A program made the position numbers and the translations under genes. From Agapanthus africanus (taxonomy: Eukaryota; Streptophyta; Magnoliopsida; Asparagales; Amaryllidaceae): a stretch of DNA of 64,000 bases. The DNA lies in NCBI GenBank assembly GCA_030015575.1, contig CM057344.1, positions 597,626,410 to 597,690,409 on the forward strand. The letters are read 5' to 3'. Under the pieces are notes generated by a model. The model saw only the letters and a program-made list of their open reading frames with translations, did no database searches and was not told the origin of the DNA. Below are positions 59,875 through 64,000 of the stretch, piece after piece. The stretch's first letter is position 1. Each line of letters opens with the position of its first letter.

Positions 59875-60662
59875 CCACTTTTTCCATCTTCTTCTTTACT
59901 CGTTTTTCCTCTGAGAATTTAATTCTCTTTCCCAGAACTTAGTTCTTTAATTCAAAATTCCAGAGTTTAACTCTGTCAACAAAGATTTCCCTTTTCAGGT
60001 AAAAATCTTGAACGGCTGAGGAACTCCTTGTAGAAATTTGGATTTTAAATCCACACCAAGGGTTTTTCCCTTTAACAAGAACCCATCTTTTCCAAGTTCT
60101 TTTTAAAAAGACTGCTCAATCTTTAAATAATAAATCCCTTTTATTAGGGCTCTTCTGGTCTTAGAGATCAATGGCAATACTTGACCTTTCTCTGGAATTT
60201 AATTCCATTCCAAATAATCTTAGTTCTGAAAAATGTCTTCTGGGAATTTAATTCCCCTAAAAGGAATTTAATTCCCCTAAAAAAATTAGTTCTTTAAAAC
60301 AAGACTTCTTGGGATTTTTCCTCCTGAGTTGTTTTTTGCAAAACAAAATTCAGAAAGATCCACCATGATTTGCATAGGGTTCTGCAGTGGGTCTTCTCTC
60401 TCTGTAGAATATATAGAGTTGTTTGAAATCCACTGTTCATTTATTGAGAATCTTCCTTTTGCTCTCATAATGATTACTCTGCCTCATCATTTGTGAGCCG
60501 CCATTTTGATTTTGTGGGGCCCTTGTGTTTTGTAACCAATGGTGCTATAAAATAAGTTATCTGTCGTTTTCTTCCACTGTCTTTATATATACATATATAT
60601 TTATAAATACATATATATGCGTGGGCTTCACTAACAGTTTCCTTTCCTTTGTTTCAGGAGTA
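59875..60662 (+). other. 5' leader of the PMD gene with an intron (59999-60657)
   Basis: The first exon would end CTTTTCAG before GTAAAAATC at 59999. The acceptor is CTTTGTTTCAG at 60657, five bases before the ATG at 60663. The intron also carries hairpin words (GGGAATTTAATTCCC at 60242-60256). Splice sites are inferred from consensus only. Confidence 0.5.
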
Positions 60663-63306
60663 ATGGCTTCTCTCCCATACTTTCCCTTTACTCGCTCGGA
60701 GGCGGCTTTTCCTCAATCACCGTCGGACGAAGAGGTGATGGCGATGATCAAGGCTCATGACCCGAATTGCACCAATCTACTTTTATGAGGGACCTGGTAT
60801 GGTCATATCATCCGCGGTCGCCGCAGCTTTCTTTGTGAGATACCGACAGAGCCTACCTATCTATTTCTGCCGATGGATCATCCACGGACCGTCTTTGCTG
60901 TGGAGATGCTGAATTGGACCCCTACGGGACGGCTTGAGCCATCAACAACTGAGATTCCGAACCATCCTGTGCCGGCTATAGACATCTTAGGGCGCCGCAT
61001 TTGCCATGGCGAAGCCCAGCCATGGGGTCAGATTTACAAAATAAGGCTTACCCCTCGACATCCCATGGGCCACCTTCTCTGGGCCCGTTATATCCTGTCC
61101 GCCCATCGTGCGCGACTGCAGAGGGTCGGACTCTATCAGGCGGTATATGCGTCTCTCTTCCACTATCAATCCCCTCATGTCTGGTGGGTTAAGGCTTTCT
61201 TAAACTAATAGAATCTTCCCACCAACACCTTCTTTCTAGGGGATCGCGAAGTTACAATTTCTCTGGAAGAGTTTCGCGAGATATCAGGGTTGCCGGTCAG
61301 GGGGGTGCTCTATGAAGAACTGCTGCCCCCCGATGAGTATGTCTTTGAAACTGAGCCTGCCATGCTAGACAGCCTGTTGACCGAGAATGCCGTCCGCCAT
61401 AAGCGCCCAAGTTTAATCAAGACTCTGAGCATTTTTGAGAAGCTATTCACAGAGTCAGAGGAGCAGGGCGTCACTTTTAAAAGCTTTACCGCCTGCTTCC
61501 TTCGTGAAGATGTCCTACCAAAGACAGCTCCGAAGTTCGCGAATATCAACGACCCCTTTAGGTTCGGCTTGAATAAGCGGCCGGCTAAAGAAGAAGACTT
61601 GCCGCGGTTATACATTCCCATCATGTCGGCTGTATCTTTCGAGTCGATCGCAGCTCCTGGTATGGATGAGGAGACTTTCTTCGTGCGCTTCATCAGTGTT
61701 TGGCTCAGTTGGTTCGCCATTCCCATGCACCGTCGTTTCATGAGAGCCTCAGTTATTTACCCCGCTCATTGCATTGCCGAGGGGACGCGACTAGCTGTGG
61801 GTATTGCGGGGCTAGCGCATCTATATCATGGGCTAAGCGCTACGGCCAATACCTCAACCCCAGGCGTAGATGTGGTAAATTTCTCTCTTCATTACTTTAC
61901 GTCCTGGATTGAAATGCACGTGCTGGGGGCATTTGCTGCGCACCAAAGACCCAGTTTTTATGACGCTTACACTTTTCCGCGACTCATGCGGCTGGTGGAC
62001 GCTTCTGCCCCTGACTCGACTCAGTCCGAAGCTATACATGTGCTGATTAATCCCTATGCCAATACGGGCAGGATGGTATTCAACGATCGAGTCCTCTCTG
62101 CTCCCTCAGGACCGGTTCAACAGCTCTGTGACTCGTCGAAAGAGGGAGTACCTTCTCTGAAGCCCAGGGAAGCCATGCACCTATATTCGATCAGACCGGG
62201 TTATTTGGTATTTCGTCAGAACGGTGCGGCTCTTTTTATGCGGTACAACCCACACCGCTTTACTCGGCAACTCGGATATGACCAGGGTGTCCCCTTTGAG
62301 GCATTTATATTGGAGCCTAGCCCGTCGTCAGAAGTTGTTTGTGACGCCGCTCATCACTTCATGCGGCTGAACACTGGCTCTCGCTTCGTGATTCCTGAAG
62401 CTGATATATTCCTCGATGTGTGGGGTCCTTCACAGGCTGGCACCTCCACCGAGTCAGTCCCATTATTGCCGAGGAGAGGAGGATGCTCCTCGGATATAGG
62501 GCTCCTACTCCGATCCAGGCCATGGGAGTTCCGCCGCGACCGCATGCAGCGGTTCGCCCTCCCTTGAGAGATACTAGCGTCGTGCTTATTCCGGATGCGT
62601 CGGAAGTGGATTTAACTCCCACAGCTGGTATGCCACTGCGTACTAGAGCTCAATCAAGGGCCAACAGGGCGCCAGTAGCATTATCATCAGCTGCGGCGTC
62701 AGCAATGGCCGTGTCGTCATCGGTAGCACCGCCGAGCGAGGATATTGAAGGCGAAGTGGGTCAACGCCGTACCAAAGCACCAAAAAGAAGGAAGCGATCG
62801 TCTTCGGCGGTTAGTTCTGGGTCCAAGAGGCGAAAGAAGACGGCCACCAATCTGCTCGACTCTTTAGTGGAATCAGAGCCTATCCTTCAAGATGAACCAC
62901 TGGCCATGCAAGAATCGGATGGTGGTCTACTTTTCCCGGGTTCATCTGCCGAAGAAGCTGCACAATTGGCTGAGACTATAAGACGCTCACAATATGAATC
63001 CGAAAATGTAAGGATCCCGAAGAGGCCTTATCTTGCCGTTATCTTTTACGAAGACCCTCCATCGATACAGCGGATATTCATAGGTCTTTTGGAAGAAGGG
63101 GCGAGAGAGCCCTTAAGCAGGCTGTCTCAGCCGACGCCGAAGATGCACTTTCATTGTGGACCGGTGGTCATGAGTCTACCCTCGAATCTCGACGAGCATA
63201 CCTCCTCAGGAAGGAGAGCCGGCTTAAAAAAGCCATACTAGAGGCTCCTTTGCGCATCGGTATGCTCATATATCTCTTTGTAATATTTCATACTGCTCAT
63301 ATACAT

Positions 63307-63345
<39 letters not shown>

Positions 63346-64000
63346 CTTATCTTCATGAAAACTTTGCAGGGACTTCGGCAATGGCGGAGGATATGAGTTC
63401 GAGTCGCGCTTTGACTGTGGACTCCGTAAATATCCCCAATGAGACACTAAACAGTGTGGAGGGGGTCGATGCAACTGTTGCTCCTGCGATGGAACTTTCC
63501 TCGGTGATTCCCGCTCCCCAAGTGCTTGCTCCTCCGGAAGAGGCATCTTCGTTGATCGCCGATTCAATGGATCTTTCTAGGGACGCCCCGGAGACCAGGG
63601 AACGGGTAGTTGAGGCTACAGTCCTTCCGCTGGAGCCTGCAGTGGCGGCCACTGCTCCTCGATCGGGAGTTATTATACCGGTCCACGTCCCCGATGATGT
63701 GCCTGGGGGCATGGAGGAGGCCGCCGAAGCTGCTATCCCTCCAGTCCAGAATGGGAGAAGTATCGAAGGTAGCCTTCTATATTTTATATTGATAATCTCT
63801 CCATTATCTAAACCTTTCAGTCTTTTCAGAATTGCACGGATTGGCGGCGTCTATTGCTGATCTGTCTCCCAGGAAGTCTTTTTAGCACCTGTTGGAGATG
63901 GCCACTCCGCAGGCGATATCTCCTCAACGCATCGTCCTCTCTTCCGGGCAAGGTTAGTGTAGTTTGCCATCTCCTCACGGCGTTATTATTATTTCATATA
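60663..64000 (+). pseudogene. Plant mobile domain (PMD, aminotransferase-like) gene, degenerate, runs off the window
   Basis: The frame starts MASLPYFPFTRSEAAFPQSP. The PMD core covers about 60980-62400: VGLYQAVYASLFHYQSP, LPTNTFFLGDREVTISLEEF, REISGLPVRGVLYEELLPPD, MDEETFFVRFISVWLSWFAI and HCIAEGTRLAVGIAGLAHLY. This is the PF10536 pattern of MAIN/MAIL1-type nuclear proteins and of many mobile-element passengers. Downstream the protein turns Ser/Ala-rich with a basic stretch KAPKRRKRSSSAVSSGSKRR, a likely nuclear localisation signal, then an acidic Val/Ala/Pro-rich part. Introns are indicated at 63260-63369 (it holds a TA repeat) and 63769-63839, with another donor near 63953. The reading frame is interrupted about three times, so it is probably a pseudogene. 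Whether it is a host gene or cargo of the hairpin-rich element is open. Confidence 0.7.
63314..63342. repeat. (TA)n microsatellite in a PMD-gene intron
   Basis: A TA run of about 28 bp inside the inferred intron 63260-63369. Confidence 0.9.

Larger units (their letters stand above)
50617..60657 (+). repeat. Hairpin-mosaic region: dense short inverted repeats, host element unknown
   Basis: After removing the nested LTR (55456-58691) about 6.8 kb remains in which most of the sequence is short words, each followed within 1-8 bases by its reverse complement. Examples are TTAGTCTCA-TT-TGAGACTAA (53740-53759), CTCACGTG-TGAA-CACGTGAG (51762-51781), AAGTGCT-G-AGCACTT (51834-51848), AGAGTT-A-AACTCT (53246-53258), GAGAATT-A-AATTCTC (53170-53184), TACCGC-ATC-GCGGTA (50864-50878) and CCCCTC-GTTT-GAGGGG (50789-50804). 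No proteins are encoded. Unit 50617-53304 is repeated, diverged, from 53305. The left edge interrupts element D's reverse transcriptase and starts TGTTCTCC; the second unit starts TGTTCCCC. No known family was recognised. The right part merges into the leader of the PMD gene. Confidence 0.8.

Overview
The window is nuclear DNA of a flowering plant with a large, repeat-rich genome. The evidence is one intron-containing host gene for a plastid-type (TIC32-like) short-chain dehydrogenase, Athila- and Tat-type Ty3/Gypsy retrotransposons, a plant mobile domain (PMD) gene, and very long non-autonomous LTR elements. No rRNA gene, intact tRNA gene, CRISPR array or bacterial operon is present. About 95% of the window is transposable-element sequence.

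Layout. (1) 1-22686 is element A, a non-autonomous LTR element entered inside its 5' LTR. Its LTRs are about 4.5 kb and its own internal region only about 2.8 kb. Element B (4683-14247, TSD CGTCG, LTRs about 3.5 kb) sits in its internal region. A solo LTR of a B-related family (18495-21497, minus, TSD ATACC) sits in its 3' LTR. A itself lies in an older Tat-type LTR, of which 22687-23049 remains. (2) 23050-23721 is unassigned intergenic DNA. (3) 23722-43963 is element C, a Tat-type element (TSD CCACC) with gag and protease remnants, an 87-bp tandem array, no recognisable reverse transcriptase or integrase, and a spliced-looking antisense gene near its 3' end. An Athila element (27395-40012, minus, TSD GACAC) is inserted in the 87-bp array. 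(4) 43964-47010 holds the only clear host gene, eight exons encoding 336 residues, together with its flanks. (5) 47011-50616 is the 5' part of another Tat-type element, D, which stops inside the reverse transcriptase. (6) 50617-60657 is the most unusual part: about 6.8 kb (after removing a 3.2-kb solo LTR at 55456-58691, TSD AGAAC) built almost wholly from short, tightly spaced inverted repeats. These include roughly forty CACGTG hexamers, mostly in head-to-head pairs. (7) From 59844 a TATA box, a 5' leader intron and a degenerate PMD gene run off the right edge.

How it fits together. Target-site duplications give the nesting order: the Tat-type LTR remnant is older than A, A is older than B and the solo LTR, C is older than Athila, and D is older than the hairpin-rich block, which is older than the solo LTR in it. 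The dehydrogenase gene is a 3-kb island between two same-orientation Tat-type elements whose LTRs are direct repeats. The hairpin-rich block appears to provide the promoter and spliced leader of the PMD gene. It may belong to an undescribed PMD-carrying mobile element whose right end lies outside the window. All coordinates and motif counts were read by eye.
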